Assembly (NCBI GenBank): GCA_001458075.1
Contig: LN899469.1
Span: 2,454,659 to 2,518,658, forward strand
Reading direction: 5' to 3'
Source of the DNA: Idiomarinaceae bacterium HL-53
Lineage (GTDB): Bacteria; Pseudomonadota; Gammaproteobacteria; Enterobacterales; Alteromonadaceae
DNA length: 64,000 nt
The position numbers were made by a program, and so were the translations under genes. Positions 17,442 through 27,686 of the stretch are shown piece after piece. Every line of letters starts with the position of its first letter. Position 1 is the first letter of the stretch. The notes beneath the pieces were generated by a model. The model saw only the letters and a list, made by a program, of their open reading frames with translations. It was not told the DNA's origin and did not search any database.

Positions 17442-19304
17442 TTAAAGTCGGCGAACGATATCCGCTTCCTCTTTCAATGCGCTCATGAGCGCACGATAAA
17501 GCTGCTCAGTATATTGCCCTTCGAGCTCTTGCGCGAAACGGTCATTCATCTCTGAGTTAATTTGACCTTCAGCAACGTCCGTCAACTCGATAATTACTGC
17601 GTCACCGCCACGCATCGTTACTGTGCTAAAGCTTGATTCACCCTCCACGAAAGGCATTTTGAAAAGCTCGGTGCGAATTTCGCCGGCAAGCTCAGTGCCA
17701 AAGCGACGTTCTGCTTCGATATAATCAAAATCGACACCGCTGGTGTCACCTGCTTGTATACGCTCTGAAATTGCTTCAGCTTCTGCAAGTGCAAGTGCCT
17801 GTGCTTTCTCAGTACGAAGCGCCTCAACAATGTCTTCACGCACATCGGCGAGCGGAAGCGTTTGCTGTGGCTGATAAGAAGCGGCACGCACGACCACTGA
17901 ACGCTCTGCAAGCTCTACAAGCTCACTGTTCAAACCGCGCTCAGTCACATCGCTTGAAAATGCTTGCGTCAGCAATTGCGGATCATCAAAACCTTCTGGA
18001 GGATTAGCACGAGAAATTACTGGACTCGTTTGAATGTCCACGCCTAATGCTTGCGCCGCTGGCTCAAGAGTATCTGGAACTTCAAAACTGATACGAGCAA
18101 GCTCTTGTTGCAGGCGGAAGTATTCTTCCTCTGCATTCACACGCTGTAACTCTCCGCGAATATTGTCAGCAACTTCTTCAAATGGCGTTTGCGTGGCCGG
18201 GCTAAATTCGGTCAGCTTAATGATATGGAAACCGAACTCTGAACGAACTACGTCAGACACTTGCCCTTCTTCGTTCAACGCAAAACCAGCTACTTCGAAA
18301 TCAGGGTCAATCAAGCCACTCTCAAGAATACCTAAATCGCCACCGTCTTGCGCACTAAAGGTATCATCTGACGCCTCTGCCGCGACTGCTGCGAATTCTT
18401 CGCCACTCTGAATTCTGGCAAGTAGACTATCAGCCTCGGCACGAGCGGCTTCTTCATCATCGCCAAATTCAACTAGGATATGAGCAACGCGGCGACTCTC
18501 GTCTGCGCTGTAGGCTTGTGGGTTGCGATCATAATATTCACGTACCTCATCGTCACTCACATCAGTTCGCTCTGCAATATCGTCAAGCTCTAGCGCAACG
18601 TATTGCAGTTCAATTTGCTCTTCTACACGAAAACGCGCTTCGTTTTCATAGTAGTAAGCTTCAATTTCTGCGTCGGTCAATTCAACTTGGTCACGGAAAT
18701 CTTCTCCCGCAACGCGGACATAACGGCCGCTGCGGAGCTGGTTCTGCAACTTCTGCAACCCTTCCACTTCGCTAGGAAGCGCAAAATCTGTTGCGAATAG
18801 ACTGCGTAGCAATACCTCACGGTTAACTTGCGTGTCCATGTAGTTTCTGAACTGTGAGGGCGACATGCCTAGGTTCATTAACGCACGTGTGTACAAGTCG
18901 TTATTGAACGTCCCGTTGAACTGGAATTGTTCCATATTCCGAATAATGTCACGCAAGCCTTGATCTGATTGGCGCAAACCAAGTTCTCCGGCGTACTGGA
19001 TACTGAGTTTTTCTTCAATCAACTGCTCGAGAACGTCTTGGCGTAACGAAGCAACATAGGCGTCATCGGCAAGTAACATGGCGAACATTTCACCATATTG
19101 CGACTCCATTTCGTTTCTCTGCGCCTGATAAGCACGGTCGAAATCGGCACGCGTAATCTCTTCACCGTTTACTTTCGCAACGTAGGTGTCGGTACTACCG
19201 CCTAAATATGCGTTCACGCCGGTTAGTGCGAACGCAAGAATAATAATTCCCAGAATAACTTTAACAATCGGGCCTTGGGCGCCCTCACGGATCCTTTCGA
19301 GCAT
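17442..19304 (-). CDS. ppiD: Periplasmic folding chaperone PpiD (SurA_N / PpiC rotamase type), membrane-anchored
   Basis: 620 residues (E. coli PpiD 623). An N-terminal membrane anchor (about 13-33, VKVILGIIILAFALTGVNA) precedes a SurA-like N-terminal chaperone region and one parvulin domain (about 265-360: RRVAHILVEF ... GGDLGILESG ... FGFHIIKLTEF). PpiD sits at the Sec translocon and helps newly exported proteins fold. As in many gammaproteobacteria it follows hupB, here with a weak terminator between them. The start MLERIREGAQGP is characteristic of the family. Confidence 0.95.
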   Translation of the reverse strand: MLERIREGAQGPIVKVILGIIILAFALTGVNAYLGGSTDTYVAKVNGEEITRADFDRAYQAQRNEMESQYGEMFAMLLADDAYVASLRQDVLEQLIEEKLSIQYAGELGLRQSDQGLRDIIRNMEQFQFNGTFNNDLYTRALMNLGMSPSQFRNYMDTQVNREVLLRSLFATDFALPSEVEGLQKLQNQLRSGRYVRVAGEDFRDQVELTDAEIEAYYYENEARFRVEEQIELQYVALELDDIAERTDVSDDEVREYYDRNPQAYSADESRRVAHILVEFGDDEEAARAEADSLLARIQSGEEFAAVAAEASDDTFSAQDGGDLGILESGLIDPDFEVAGFALNEEGQVSDVVRSEFGFHIIKLTEFSPATQTPFEEVADNIRGELQRVNAEEEYFRLQQELARISFEVPDTLEPAAQALGVDIQTSPVISRANPPEGFDDPQLLTQAFSSDVTERGLNSELVELAERSVVVRAASYQPQQTLPLADVREDIVEALRTEKAQALALAEAEAISERIQAGDTSGVDFDYIEAERRFGTELAGEIRTELFKMPFVEGESSFSTVTMRGGDAVIIELTDVAEGQINSEMNDRFAQELEGQYTEQLYRALMSALKEEADIVRRL

Positions 19305-19420
19305 AAGTAATCTCTTATATGGCTTCTACTTCGATAAATTCTAATTAGCACGGCATGTTGCAGGTGTGCCAAACCGCAGAGAGTATACCACAACATTTAA
19401 TGGGAATATGAAGTTCCACG

Positions 19421-19446
19421 AACAACAAAGGCGCCTTTCGGCGCCC
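19421..19446 (-). terminator. Rho-independent terminator of hupB
   Basis: Read on the minus strand: GGGCGCC, GAAA tetraloop, GGCGCC, then TTTGTTGTT. The stem is GC-rich and perfect over 6 bp; the U-run is interrupted, so some read-through into ppiD is possible. Confidence 0.75.
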
Positions 19447-19469
19447 TTGCGTAACACTGCCGTAAAGTC

Positions 19470-19742
19470 TTAGTTCACAGCGTCTTTCAGTGCTTTACCT
19501 GCTTTGAAAGCTGGAACTTTCGCTGCAGCGATCTGAATTGTTTGGCCAGTTTGTGGGTTACGGCCTGTACGTGCTGAACGCTCACGAACAGAGAAAGTAC
19601 CAAAACCAACTAGAGCAACTTGATCACCGCTTTTTAATGCATCGGTTACTGCTTCGATCATAGAGTCTAGAGCACGACCGGCAGCGGCCTTTGAAAGTTC
19701 TGCGTCTGCTGCGATTTTGTCAATAAGCTGAGACTTGTTCAC
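19470..19742 (-). CDS. hupB: DNA-binding protein HU, beta subunit
   Basis: 90 residues of a standard HU protein ([40 protein letters not shown] in the DNA-binding arm). It is a small histone-like protein that bends DNA and shapes the nucleoid. The start codon is GTG, as in E. coli hupB, with GGGG about 9 nt upstream; no in-frame ATG exists nearby. Its own promoter lies at 19810-19838. Confidence 0.97.
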   Translation of the reverse strand: MNKSQLIDKIAADAELSKAAAGRALDSMIEAVTDALKSGDQVALVGFGTFSVRERSARTGRNPQTGQTIQIAAAKVPAFKAGKALKDAVN

Positions 19743-19809
19743 AGTATCATCCCCTTAGATTGTTATTATGGAATTTTCTGGTTCCATTTATTGAAATGGG
19801 CCAGCAAAG

Positions 19810-19838
19810 TTTATAACAAGCTTATATCTTTAGTTCAA
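19810..19838 (-). promoter_or_regulatory. Predicted hupB sigma-70 promoter
   Basis: On the minus strand TTGAAC (19838-19833), a 17-nt spacer and TATAAA (19815-19810) lie about 70 nt before the hupB start. Match: 4/6 at -35 and 5/6 at -10. Confidence 0.6.
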
Positions 19839-20002
19839 GTACTCAAGACGCTTGTTAAAAAGTGTACCGAATCCCTAAGACCCTTGGCCTGTATGGCTTC
19901 AGATAACTTCCCTTAGGCTATCACAGTCGGCGGCGATGAAAAGTCTTTTTCGTCAAAAATTAACAATTTTCGTCGCATCCGCCTGCGTTGAGCCTTTAAA
20001 AA

Positions 20003-22360
20003 CTACTGTTTCTTTTTCTTTTTCAATGGCTTAAATGGATCTTGAGTTAACGCCAAAGTAAGTACTTCATCTATCCATTTTACCGGGTGAATCTCGAGAT
20101 CAGCCTTCACATTGTCTGCAATTTCCTTCAAATCGCGCTCATTTTCTTTAGGAATCAGAACCCGACGAATGCCGCCTCGGTGAGCCGCTAATAATTTTTC
20201 TTTCAATCCACCAATCGCCAATACTTCGCCGCGTAAGGTAATTTCACCCGTCATCGCCACATCGGCCCGTACTGAATTTTCAGTGAGCGAAGAAACCAAT
20301 GCCGTCACCATCGCAATCCCTGCACTTGGACCATCTTTTGGCGTCGCGCCTTCGGGAACGTGCACGTGAATATCTTTAGTCTCGTAAAAATCTCCAGCAA
20401 TCCCAAGTTTATCCGCTCGGCTGCGTACAACCGTCATGGCGGTGCTAATCGACTCTTTCATGACATCGCCGAGAGAACCCGTACAAACCGTTTTCCCCTT
20501 ACCAGGCACGGTTGTCGCTTCAATGGTAAGTAGGTCGCCACCCACTTGTGTCCAAGCCAACCCTGTGACCTGACCAATTTGATCACTCTCTTCGGCTTTC
20601 CCGTAATCAAAACGGCGAACGCCTAAGAAATCTTCTAAAGCGTCAGCATCAATTTTCACTTTCTTCAGCTTCTTATCGAGCAGAATACGACGAACGGACT
20701 TGCGACAGAGCGTTGATAATTCTCGCTCTAAGTTCCGCACCCCAGCTTCGCGCGTGTAGTATCGAATAATGCCAAGAATAGCGTCGTCAGTTATTTCTAG
20801 CTCACCCTTTTTCAATCCGTTGCGCTCAATTTGCTTCTCGAGTAAATGACGGCGTGCAATATTTAATTTTTCATCTTCGGTGTAGCCTGATAGGCGAATC
20901 ACTTCCATGCGATCTAACAACGGTGCCGGAATTCGCATGCTGTTAGACGTTGCAACGAACATAATGTCGGAAAGATCGTAATCGACTTCTAAATAATGGT
21001 CGTTAAAAGCGCTATTCTGTTCCGGATCAAGCACCTCAAGCAAAGCAGACGCCGGGTCACCGCGCATGTCTGACGACATCTTATCGATCTCATCAAGCAG
21101 AAACAGTGGGTTGCGCACATCTACTTTCGCCATTTTCTGCATCAATTTACCGGGCATAGAACCAATATATGTTCTCCGATGGCCTCGAATTTCGGCTTCG
21201 TCGCGAACCCCACCAAGTGCCATTCGCACATATTTACGCCCTGTTGCTTTGGCAATCGACTGTCCTAAGGAAGTCTTGCCTACACCCGGCGGTCCCACAA
21301 GACATAGGATAGGCCCACGCACTTTCTGACTGCGTTGTTGCACCGCTAGATAATCGAGAATACGCTCCTTTACTTTTTCAAGGCCGTAATGATCTTCATT
21401 CAGAATCGCTTCAGCTTTCGCTAAGTCTTTCTTCACGCGGCTCTTCTTATGCCAAGGCACACTAGTCATCCAGTCAATGTAGCTGCGCACCACGGTTGCT
21501 TCCGCAGACATCGGTGACATCATGCGAAGCTTTTGTAATTCCGCACGTGTTTTGTCTTCTGCTTCCTTCGGCATTTTGGCTTCATCGATACGCTTACTCA
21601 ACGCCTCGAATTCGTCCACACCATCTTCCGATTCACCGAGCTCCTTCTGAATGGCTTTCATTTGCTCATTCAAATAATACTCGCGCTGGCTCTTTTCCAT
21701 TTGCTGTTTCACGCGATTTCTAATTTTGCGCTCCACTTGCAGAATGTCTATTTCGCCTTCCATTAAGGCCATCAAATATTCAATACGCTCACGTACCTCG
21801 GTTATTTCCAACACATGCTGCTTATCGGCCAATTTTAACGGCATATGCGCCGCCATGGTGTCCGCTAGGCGATCCGCGTCTTCGATTCCCGATAGTGAAG
21901 TAATAACCTCGGGAGGAATTTTCTTATTAAGCTTCACGTAACCTTCAAACTGATTCATTGCTGAACGGCTTAACACTTCCTCTTCTTTCTCCGGAAGGGG
22001 CGCTGAGAGTAATGTCTCTATGTCTGCGGTAAAGAATTCTTCCTCCTCCCGCCACGTTTGAATTTTTGCTCGCTGAATTCCCTCTACGAGTACCTTCACA
22101 GTACCGTCTGGCAATTTCAGCATCTGCAAAATTGTCGCAACAGAGCCTATCTCGTAAATATCTTTCGACTTCGGCTCGTCGACACTGGCGTCTTTCTGTG
22201 CAACGAGAAATATCTGCTTGTCCTGCTCCATTGCCGCGTCAAGACAGCGAATCGATTTCTCCCGTCCAACAAAAAGTGGAATCACCATATGTGGATAAAC
22301 CACCACATCACGAAGTGGAAGTACAGGCATGGTATAGCGTTCAACGCTCGAATCAGTCAT
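20003..22360 (-). CDS. lon: ATP-dependent protease Lon
   Basis: 785 residues from the ATG at 22360, which has GGGGA at suitable spacing; an ATG four codons earlier is possible. Domains: N-terminal LON substrate-recognition domain ([22 protein letters not shown]), AAA+ module with Walker [12 protein letters not shown] (about 353-363) and Walker [10 protein letters not shown], and the C-terminal Ser-Lys protease with [10 protein letters not shown] (catalytic Ser about residue 677) and [10 protein letters not shown] (Lys). It ends in a lysine-rich tail. It degrades misfolded and regulatory proteins. It lies between clpX and hupB as in E. coli, but a strong clpX terminator and a heat-shock-like promoter indicate separate transcription. 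Confidence 0.97.
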   Translation of the reverse strand: MTDSSVERYTMPVLPLRDVVVYPHMVIPLFVGREKSIRCLDAAMEQDKQIFLVAQKDASVDEPKSKDIYEIGSVATILQMLKLPDGTVKVLVEGIQRAKIQTWREEEEFFTADIETLLSAPLPEKEEEVLSRSAMNQFEGYVKLNKKIPPEVITSLSGIEDADRLADTMAAHMPLKLADKQHVLEITEVRERIEYLMALMEGEIDILQVERKIRNRVKQQMEKSQREYYLNEQMKAIQKELGESEDGVDEFEALSKRIDEAKMPKEAEDKTRAELQKLRMMSPMSAEATVVRSYIDWMTSVPWHKKSRVKKDLAKAEAILNEDHYGLEKVKERILDYLAVQQRSQKVRGPILCLVGPPGVGKTSLGQSIAKATGRKYVRMALGGVRDEAEIRGHRRTYIGSMPGKLMQKMAKVDVRNPLFLLDEIDKMSSDMRGDPASALLEVLDPEQNSAFNDHYLEVDYDLSDIMFVATSNSMRIPAPLLDRMEVIRLSGYTEDEKLNIARRHLLEKQIERNGLKKGELEITDDAILGIIRYYTREAGVRNLERELSTLCRKSVRRILLDKKLKKVKIDADALEDFLGVRRFDYGKAEESDQIGQVTGLAWTQVGGDLLTIEATTVPGKGKTVCTGSLGDVMKESISTAMTVVRSRADKLGIAGDFYETKDIHVHVPEGATPKDGPSAGIAMVTALVSSLTENSVRADVAMTGEITLRGEVLAIGGLKEKLLAAHRGGIRRVLIPKENERDLKEIADNVKADLEIHPVKWIDEVLTLALTQDPFKPLKKKKKQ

Positions 22361-22405
22361 TACATTCCCCATTTGGAGCGTACAAAATAAATTAGATAGT
22401 TATAT

Positions 22406-22433
22406 ATATGCGGGTCGCGACACAAAGTTCAAT
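22406..22433 (-). promoter_or_regulatory. Predicted heat-shock (sigma-32) promoter of lon
   Basis: On the minus strand ATTGAAC (22433-22427), a 13-nt spacer and CCGCATAT (22413-22406). Compared with CTTGAAA-n(11-16)-CCCCATnT this matches 5/7 and 7/8. It lies about 45 nt before the lon start and just after the clpX terminator. Confidence 0.55.
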
Positions 22434-22443
22434 AACAAGTCGT

Positions 22444-22466
22444 AAAAAAGGGGGCGTTTCGCCCCC
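22444..22466 (-). terminator. Rho-independent terminator of clpX
   Basis: Minus strand: GGGGGCG, loop AAA, CGCCCCC, TTTTTT. A perfect 7-bp GC stem with a six-T tail, 11 nt after the clpX stop. Confidence 0.93.
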
Positions 22467-22477
22467 TGTTTGTCTAT

Positions 22478-23755
22478 TTATTCACCAGAAGCTTGGGCGT
22501 CTTTGGTGTTTGCGTAAATAATAATGGGATCTGACTCGCCGTTAATCACGGTTTCATCAATCACCACTTTGCTCACATTGTCCATCGACGGCAAGTCATA
22601 CATAGTAGACAGTAACACGTCCTCTACGATCGAGCGTAAACCACGCGCTCCCGTTTTCCGCTGCATCGCTTTTCTTGCAATTGCACGCAACGCGTCTTCG
22701 CGGAACTCAAGTTCTACACCTTCCATTTCGATCAGTGCAGCGTATTGCTTGGTCAACGCATTCTTCGGCTCACGCAGAATCTGAACTAAAGCGTCGTCAT
22801 CGAGCTCTGTTAAACTCGCTACTACAGGCAAGCGCCCGATGAATTCGGGAATCAACCCATATTTCACAAGATCTTCCGGCTCAACTTTAGTTAACACATT
22901 GACTTGCGATTTTTCCTTTTCAGAGCGAACCTCTGCGCCAAAACCTATACCAGTACCTGTTGCTAGGCGCTGTTGAATCACTTTCTCCAAGCCTGCAAAC
23001 GCACCACCACAAATAAATAAGATCTTAGACGTGTCTACCTGTACAAACTCCTGTTGAGGATGCTTGCGCCCACCTTGCGGTGGCACTGAAGCAACGGTTC
23101 CTTCAATAAGCTTCAACAAGGCTTGCTGAACACCTTCACCGGAAACATCTCGCGTAATGGAGGGGTTATCAGATTTACGTGAAATTTTGTCAATTTCATC
23201 GATGTATACAATCCCACGCTCTGCTTTCTTAGGATCGTAATCACACTTTTGCAGCAACTTTTGAATAATATTCTCAACGTCTTCACCCACATAACCCGCC
23301 TCAGTAAGCGTGGTAGCATCGGCCATGGTGAAAGGAACATCGAGATAACGAGCCAATGTTTCTGCTAGCAGTGTCTTACCACTACCCGTAGGGCCAATGA
23401 GGAGAATGTTACTCTTACCGAGCTCCACTTCTTCTTTAACTCCTGCGTTGCGCAGTCGCTTGTAGTGGTTATAAACCGCAACAGCTAACACGCGCTTCGC
23501 ACGATCTTGACCAATTACATAGTCGTCTAAATGTGCACGAATTTCTTGAGGGGTGGGCATCCGATTGCGGTCGCCTTGCGCCGCAATTTCCTTCACCTCT
23601 TCACGTAGAATATCGTTACACAGATCAACGCACTCGTCGCATATGAATACGGACGGTCCGGCGATAAGTTTCTTTACTTCGTGCTGACTTTTACCACAGA
23701 AGGTGCAGTACAAAGACTTTCCGCCCTGTGTGTTGTCGCCTGTTTTATCTGTCAT
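22478..23755 (-). CDS. clpX: ClpX, ATP-dependent unfoldase subunit of ClpXP
   Basis: 425 residues. The N-terminal zinc-binding domain (CTFCGKS ... CDECVDLC) recognises substrates and adaptors; the AAA+ domain has Walker [13 protein letters not shown] (about residue 120), Walker [10 protein letters not shown], and the sensor and arginine-finger regions. The IGF loop that docks on ClpP is present ([10 protein letters not shown]). It lies 5 nt after clpP with its own AGGTT ribosome site and the two form one transcription unit. Confidence 0.97.
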   Translation of the reverse strand: MTDKTGDNTQGGKSLYCTFCGKSQHEVKKLIAGPSVFICDECVDLCNDILREEVKEIAAQGDRNRMPTPQEIRAHLDDYVIGQDRAKRVLAVAVYNHYKRLRNAGVKEEVELGKSNILLIGPTGSGKTLLAETLARYLDVPFTMADATTLTEAGYVGEDVENIIQKLLQKCDYDPKKAERGIVYIDEIDKISRKSDNPSITRDVSGEGVQQALLKLIEGTVASVPPQGGRKHPQQEFVQVDTSKILFICGGAFAGLEKVIQQRLATGTGIGFGAEVRSEKEKSQVNVLTKVEPEDLVKYGLIPEFIGRLPVVASLTELDDDALVQILREPKNALTKQYAALIEMEGVELEFREDALRAIARKAMQRKTGARGLRSIVEDVLLSTMYDLPSMDNVSKVVIDETVINGESDPIIIYANTKDAQASGE

Positions 23756-23760
23756 TGAAC

Positions 23761-24381
23761 CTAACCTTTCAAGTCTCGCTTCTTCAATATATCGTCCACT
23801 AAACCATATTCAACAGCACGTTCTGCACTCATGAAATTATCACGGTCTGTGTCTTTCGCAATGATATCAATGGGTTGCCCGGTATGATCGGCCAACATTT
23901 GATTCAAGCGCTCTTTGATGTAGAGAATTTCCTTCGCATGAATTTCAATATCTGATGCCTGACCGCGGAATCCGCCCAATGGCTGATGAATCATAACGCG
24001 TGAGTTCGGCAAGCAAAAGCGCTTACCTTTCGCCCCACCCGCCAATAAAAATGCGCCCATACTGGCTGCTTGGCCAATACAAACTGTCGACACGTCATTG
24101 CGAATAAATTGCATCGTGTCATAAATTGCCAAGCCTGCAGTCACCGAACCGCCGGGTGAATTGATATAAAGATAGATGTCTTTTTCTGGATTTTCTGATT
24201 CGAGGAACAGCATTTGGGCAACGATTAAGTTTGCCATTTGCTCTTCAACCGGGCCAACGAGGAAAATAACGCCTTCTTTCAGTAGGCGAGAATAAATATC
24301 GAACGAGCGCTCCCCTTTGGAGGTTTGTTCGATAACCATTGGGATCAGTGCTGACATGGGATCGATGATAGAATCCTGCAT
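23761..24381 (-). CDS. clpP: ClpP, serine protease subunit of ClpXP
   Basis: 206 residues from the ATG at 24381, preceded by AAGGAG about 11 nt upstream; the longer frame to 24462 runs back through the intergenic hairpin and is rejected. The catalytic triad is visible: Ser107 in GQAASMGAF, His132 in MIHQPLGG, and Asp in the KDTDRDNF segment. Fourteen copies form the proteolytic barrel used with ClpX. It is downstream of tig, separated by a partial terminator. Confidence 0.97.
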   Translation of the reverse strand: MQDSIIDPMSALIPMVIEQTSKGERSFDIYSRLLKEGVIFLVGPVEEQMANLIVAQMLFLESENPEKDIYLYINSPGGSVTAGLAIYDTMQFIRNDVSTVCIGQAASMGAFLLAGGAKGKRFCLPNSRVMIHQPLGGFRGQASDIEIHAKEILYIKERLNQMLADHTGQPIDIIAKDTDRDNFMSAERAVEYGLVDDILKKRDLKG

Positions 24382-24398
24382 CTTAATTTCCAACTCCT

Positions 24399-24433
24399 TA
24401 AAATAAAATGGCTCAAGTGAGCACACTCGAGCC
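24399..24433 (-). terminator. Intergenic terminator/attenuator between tig and clpP
   Basis: Minus strand: GGCTCGAGTG, loop TGCT, CACTTGAGCC, then ATTTTATTTTA. The 10-bp stem has one mismatch. It ends right before the clpP ribosome site, so it should lower read-through from tig into clpP or protect the transcript ends. Confidence 0.75.
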
Positions 24434-24466
24434 ATTAAACCAATTCCTGACGAATTCAGCAAACGG

Positions 24467-25771
24467 TTATTGCTTTGGCGGGTTCATAACCTCGTCGAAG
24501 CTCACTTTTTGTTCGGTTACTTTTGCTTTCTCTAAAACAAGCTCAATTGCTTGCTCTTCAAGTGCTACGTTACGAACTTGCTGCATCATTTCTTGATTCT
24601 GCTTGTAGTATGCAATCACTTGCTCTGGATCTTCATACGCAGACGCGGTTGATTCGATCAATGCCTCAACTCGCGCTTCGTCCACTTTTAGCTCATTTGA
24701 ACGAATCACCTCACCGAGTAGCAATCCAACTTTAACGCGTTCGTCCGCTTGTTCGTTGAAAATTTCAGCCGGTAGCTCAGGCATATTTTTAGCGTCGCCA
24801 CCAAAGCGTTGCATTGCCTGTTGACGAAGCACTTGAATCTCTTGTTCCTTCATCGCTTTTGGAACCGGAACATCGTCATTTGCTGCTAACAAGCCTTTGA
24901 TCACTTGCTGCTTCACTTTATTCTTGATGGCATTTTGGAGTTCGCGCTCCATATTTTTGCGCACTTCTGCCTTCAAGCCTTCAATACCGCCGTCGGCAAT
25001 ACCAAACTGATTTGCGAATTCGTCATCAAGCTTGGGCAAATCTGGCGCTTCTACAGATTTGATCACCAAATCAAATTCTGCAGCTTTCCCTTTTAAATTC
25101 TCGGCGTGATATTCTTCTGGGAACGTTACTTCAATCGTTTTTTCGTCACCCGCTTTTAGGCCTTTCACACCCTCTTCAAAACCCGGAATCATCCGACCCT
25201 GGCCCATTTCGAGCGCAAAGCCTTCTGCTTTTCCACCTTCAAATTCTTCACCATCTACGCGCCCAACGAAATCCATGGTGACACGGTCGCCATCTTTCGC
25301 GCCACGCTTCACTGCTTTCCAGCCAGCGTTTTGCTTTTGAAGCGTTTCGAGCATGTTTTCGAGATCTTGATCAGTCACTTCCGCGGCTGGTTTTTCTACC
25401 GCAACTTTATCCAGATCCTTCAATTCAATTTCTGGATAAACTTCGGTAATCGCTACGAACTCAACGTCTTTACCAGGCTCATCAGTTTTCGGTTCGAAAC
25501 GAGGCGCACCCGCAGGGTTGATTTTTTCCTGCATAATCGCTTCCACATAATGGCGCTGCATTTGCTCCATCACGACGTCTTGGCGAATTGCAGGCCCAAA
25601 ACGCTTCTCTACGATGCTCGCAGGTACTTTACCTGGGCGGAAGCCGTCCATGCGCACTGTACGCGCACGGTGACTAATTTGATTCTTAACTTCGTTATCA
25701 ATTTTCTCTGCTGGAATCGAAATCGTGATGCGACGTTCCAGCCCTTGAGTTGTTTCTACAGAAACCTGCAT
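24467..25771 (-). CDS. tig: Trigger factor, ribosome-associated chaperone
   Basis: 434 residues (E. coli 432). The ribosome-binding signature GFRPGKVP lies near residue 45, the FKBP-like rotamase domain at about 150-245 ([20 protein letters not shown]), and the helical substrate-cradle C-domain follows. It shields nascent chains at the exit tunnel and has prolyl isomerase activity. It leads the tig-clpP-clpX block. Confidence 0.97.
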   Translation of the reverse strand: MQVSVETTQGLERRITISIPAEKIDNEVKNQISHRARTVRMDGFRPGKVPASIVEKRFGPAIRQDVVMEQMQRHYVEAIMQEKINPAGAPRFEPKTDEPGKDVEFVAITEVYPEIELKDLDKVAVEKPAAEVTDQDLENMLETLQKQNAGWKAVKRGAKDGDRVTMDFVGRVDGEEFEGGKAEGFALEMGQGRMIPGFEEGVKGLKAGDEKTIEVTFPEEYHAENLKGKAAEFDLVIKSVEAPDLPKLDDEFANQFGIADGGIEGLKAEVRKNMERELQNAIKNKVKQQVIKGLLAANDDVPVPKAMKEQEIQVLRQQAMQRFGGDAKNMPELPAEIFNEQADERVKVGLLLGEVIRSNELKVDEARVEALIESTASAYEDPEQVIAYYKQNQEMMQQVRNVALEEQAIELVLEKAKVTEQKVSFDEVMNPPKQ

Positions 25772-26036
25772 TGCGTTGTTACCTCAGTATCACTTGAAGG
25801 TATATAAACCAATCATAATTCGCGCCAAATGACGCACTACTGCAGCGTTTTAACCCGAAAGTTTCGCTACCTAAGACTAAAAAGACGCGACATTATAGCG
25901 AGGGTTCGCGTATGAGTCGACCCACATAGATAAATTTCATTCCCTACCCATTTCGTATTAAGCGTTGACATCAAACTATACTCTCGGCAATCTTTACTAA
26001 AATAATACAAATAACAATATTCGTTGGGAATCTATT

Positions 26037-27614
26037 ATGACGAGCTCGTTATCAGCTCACGGAACTGAACTATTGCTTCCTTCCAACTTATGCTTGGCTT
26101 TGTTGGACTCTATTCCCATCGCTATCTTGGGCATGCTACCCAAGCAAACAGGTCCTTCAGAAATCTTTGCAAATCAAGCAGCGCGCAAGATGCTCGACCT
26201 TAATGAGTCGTCGATCACCCGAGAACTCATTGCGAATTTGCCGTTTTATTTAGATACAGATCTCATCAGTGCGCCTGATATCAAACGCCCAAAGGAATCT
26301 CCGTTACTCATGGCTTTAGATGGTTGTCCAATTGAGCGCCGCGACTTAACACTCTACAACCGCGCTATTTCGCTTCGCAGCCATGAGCTGGAGCTCGACG
26401 GTATCAGGCTCAACACGGTACTCATGATGGAACGTGACCATCGTCTTTTTGTCGTACAAAGAGATACTTCAGATTTACTCTCAAGCGAGATTTCACTTCG
26501 CGACATGATTGCTTTCGACAAGCTTATGTCACAGCTCTCATCGCAATTAATTAACGCTCAAAGTGACGAAATTAGCGGGTACATAGATAACGCACTCGCT
26601 GCAGTTGGAGAGTTTTGTAATGCAGACCGTGCTTACATTTTTGAATTCGCATCAACTGGACAGGAGTTTAGCAATACTTTTGAATGGGTTCGAGAAGGCA
26701 TTACAAGCCATATCGACGAATTAAAAAATATTCCGAGAGAAGCCTTGCCATGGTTCTATGAATGTATCGAAACTGAAGGCCTCTTCCTTGTACCCGACAC
26801 CACACTCATTCCTGCTGTAGGCAAGCTTGAGCAACAAGAGTTCGAAAATGAAGATATCCGTTCCGTCATCTGTGTGGGCATGTATGCTCAGCAGCAGCTT
26901 ATTGGTGTGGTCGGCTGTGACATGGTTGCACGCAAGCGGCACTGGACAGAGGCAGACACTCGACGGCTGAAGCTCGTTGGCGAAATCATTGCAAACTCGC
27001 TGCAAAGCGAACGCCATCTGAGATCTCTGCACGCCACACAACAAGAGTTAATTGAAGCAAATGAAACATTACAAGAGTTAGCGCAAAAAGACGGGTTAAC
27101 GGGCATTTTCAACCGTCGCCATTTTGATAATATAATTCACGAAGAGGTTTCTCGATTATTGCGGCATGAGCATTCTCTCACGTTGTTATTGCTTGATATC
27201 GACTTCTTTAAACCCTTTAACGATTATTACGGCCACATTGCAGGCGATCGTGCGCTCAAAGAAGTTGCAAAATTACTCACAGAACATTTTCGTCGCAGTG
27301 GTGAAATTGTTGCTCGTTTTGGTGGGGAGGAGTTTGCCGTTCTGCTTCCGGAAGTTTCGCAACGCGACGCTTTGCTACGTGCCGCAGATTTTAGGGCAGC
27401 TTTGGCTCAAATTGCCCTTCCTCACGAAACCAATGAAGTGTCGAATTCTCTCACGGTGAGTATTGGTCTCTCGCACCTTCAACCCGAGTCGATCGATGCA
27501 GTTGAAAAACTCATCCAAACGGCTGATGAAGCCTTATATTATGCGAAGAGTGTTGGCCGAGATTGTATTTGTTACAGAGAAAAAGATGAATTTTCCAAAT
27601 ACTTGGAAACCTAA
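26037..27614 (+). CDS. GAF-GGDEF diguanylate cyclase
   Basis: 525 residues, ATG with GGGAA upstream. An N-terminal PAS-like region (about 15-150) is followed by a GAF domain (about 165-325: CNADRAYIFEF ... SVICVGMYAQQQLIGVVGCD), a short coiled segment, and a GGDEF domain (about 350-515) with RFGGEEFAVLLPE near residue 428, the active-site form GGEEF. The inhibitory RxxD site is RSGE, so product feedback may be weak. No membrane segments, hence a cytosolic sensor making c-di-GMP. The 265-nt gap to tig holds a TTGACA at about 25964 without a convincing -10 partner. Confidence 0.93.
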   Translation: MTSSLSAHGTELLLPSNLCLALLDSIPIAILGMLPKQTGPSEIFANQAARKMLDLNESSITRELIANLPFYLDTDLISAPDIKRPKESPLLMALDGCPIERRDLTLYNRAISLRSHELELDGIRLNTVLMMERDHRLFVVQRDTSDLLSSEISLRDMIAFDKLMSQLSSQLINAQSDEISGYIDNALAAVGEFCNADRAYIFEFASTGQEFSNTFEWVREGITSHIDELKNIPREALPWFYECIETEGLFLVPDTTLIPAVGKLEQQEFENEDIRSVICVGMYAQQQLIGVVGCDMVARKRHWTEADTRRLKLVGEIIANSLQSERHLRSLHATQQELIEANETLQELAQKDGLTGIFNRRHFDNIIHEEVSRLLRHEHSLTLLLLDIDFFKPFNDYYGHIAGDRALKEVAKLLTEHFRRSGEIVARFGGEEFAVLLPEVSQRDALLRAADFRAALAQIALPHETNEVSNSLTVSIGLSHLQPESIDAVEKLIQTADEALYYAKSVGRDCICYREKDEFSKYLET

Positions 27615-27686
27615 TTCGTTTTAACCGGTCGATATGTTATACCTAGTACAACTTGGTTATTTGTTAATCTCTCAACGGTTGTGGAT

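Noticed and set aside
19743-20002. Lon terminator or small RNA between lon and hupB
   Set aside because: A CCTAAG/CTTAGG inverted pair about 30 nt apart exists near 19874-19920, but the stem is short, the loop is long and no clear U-tract follows.
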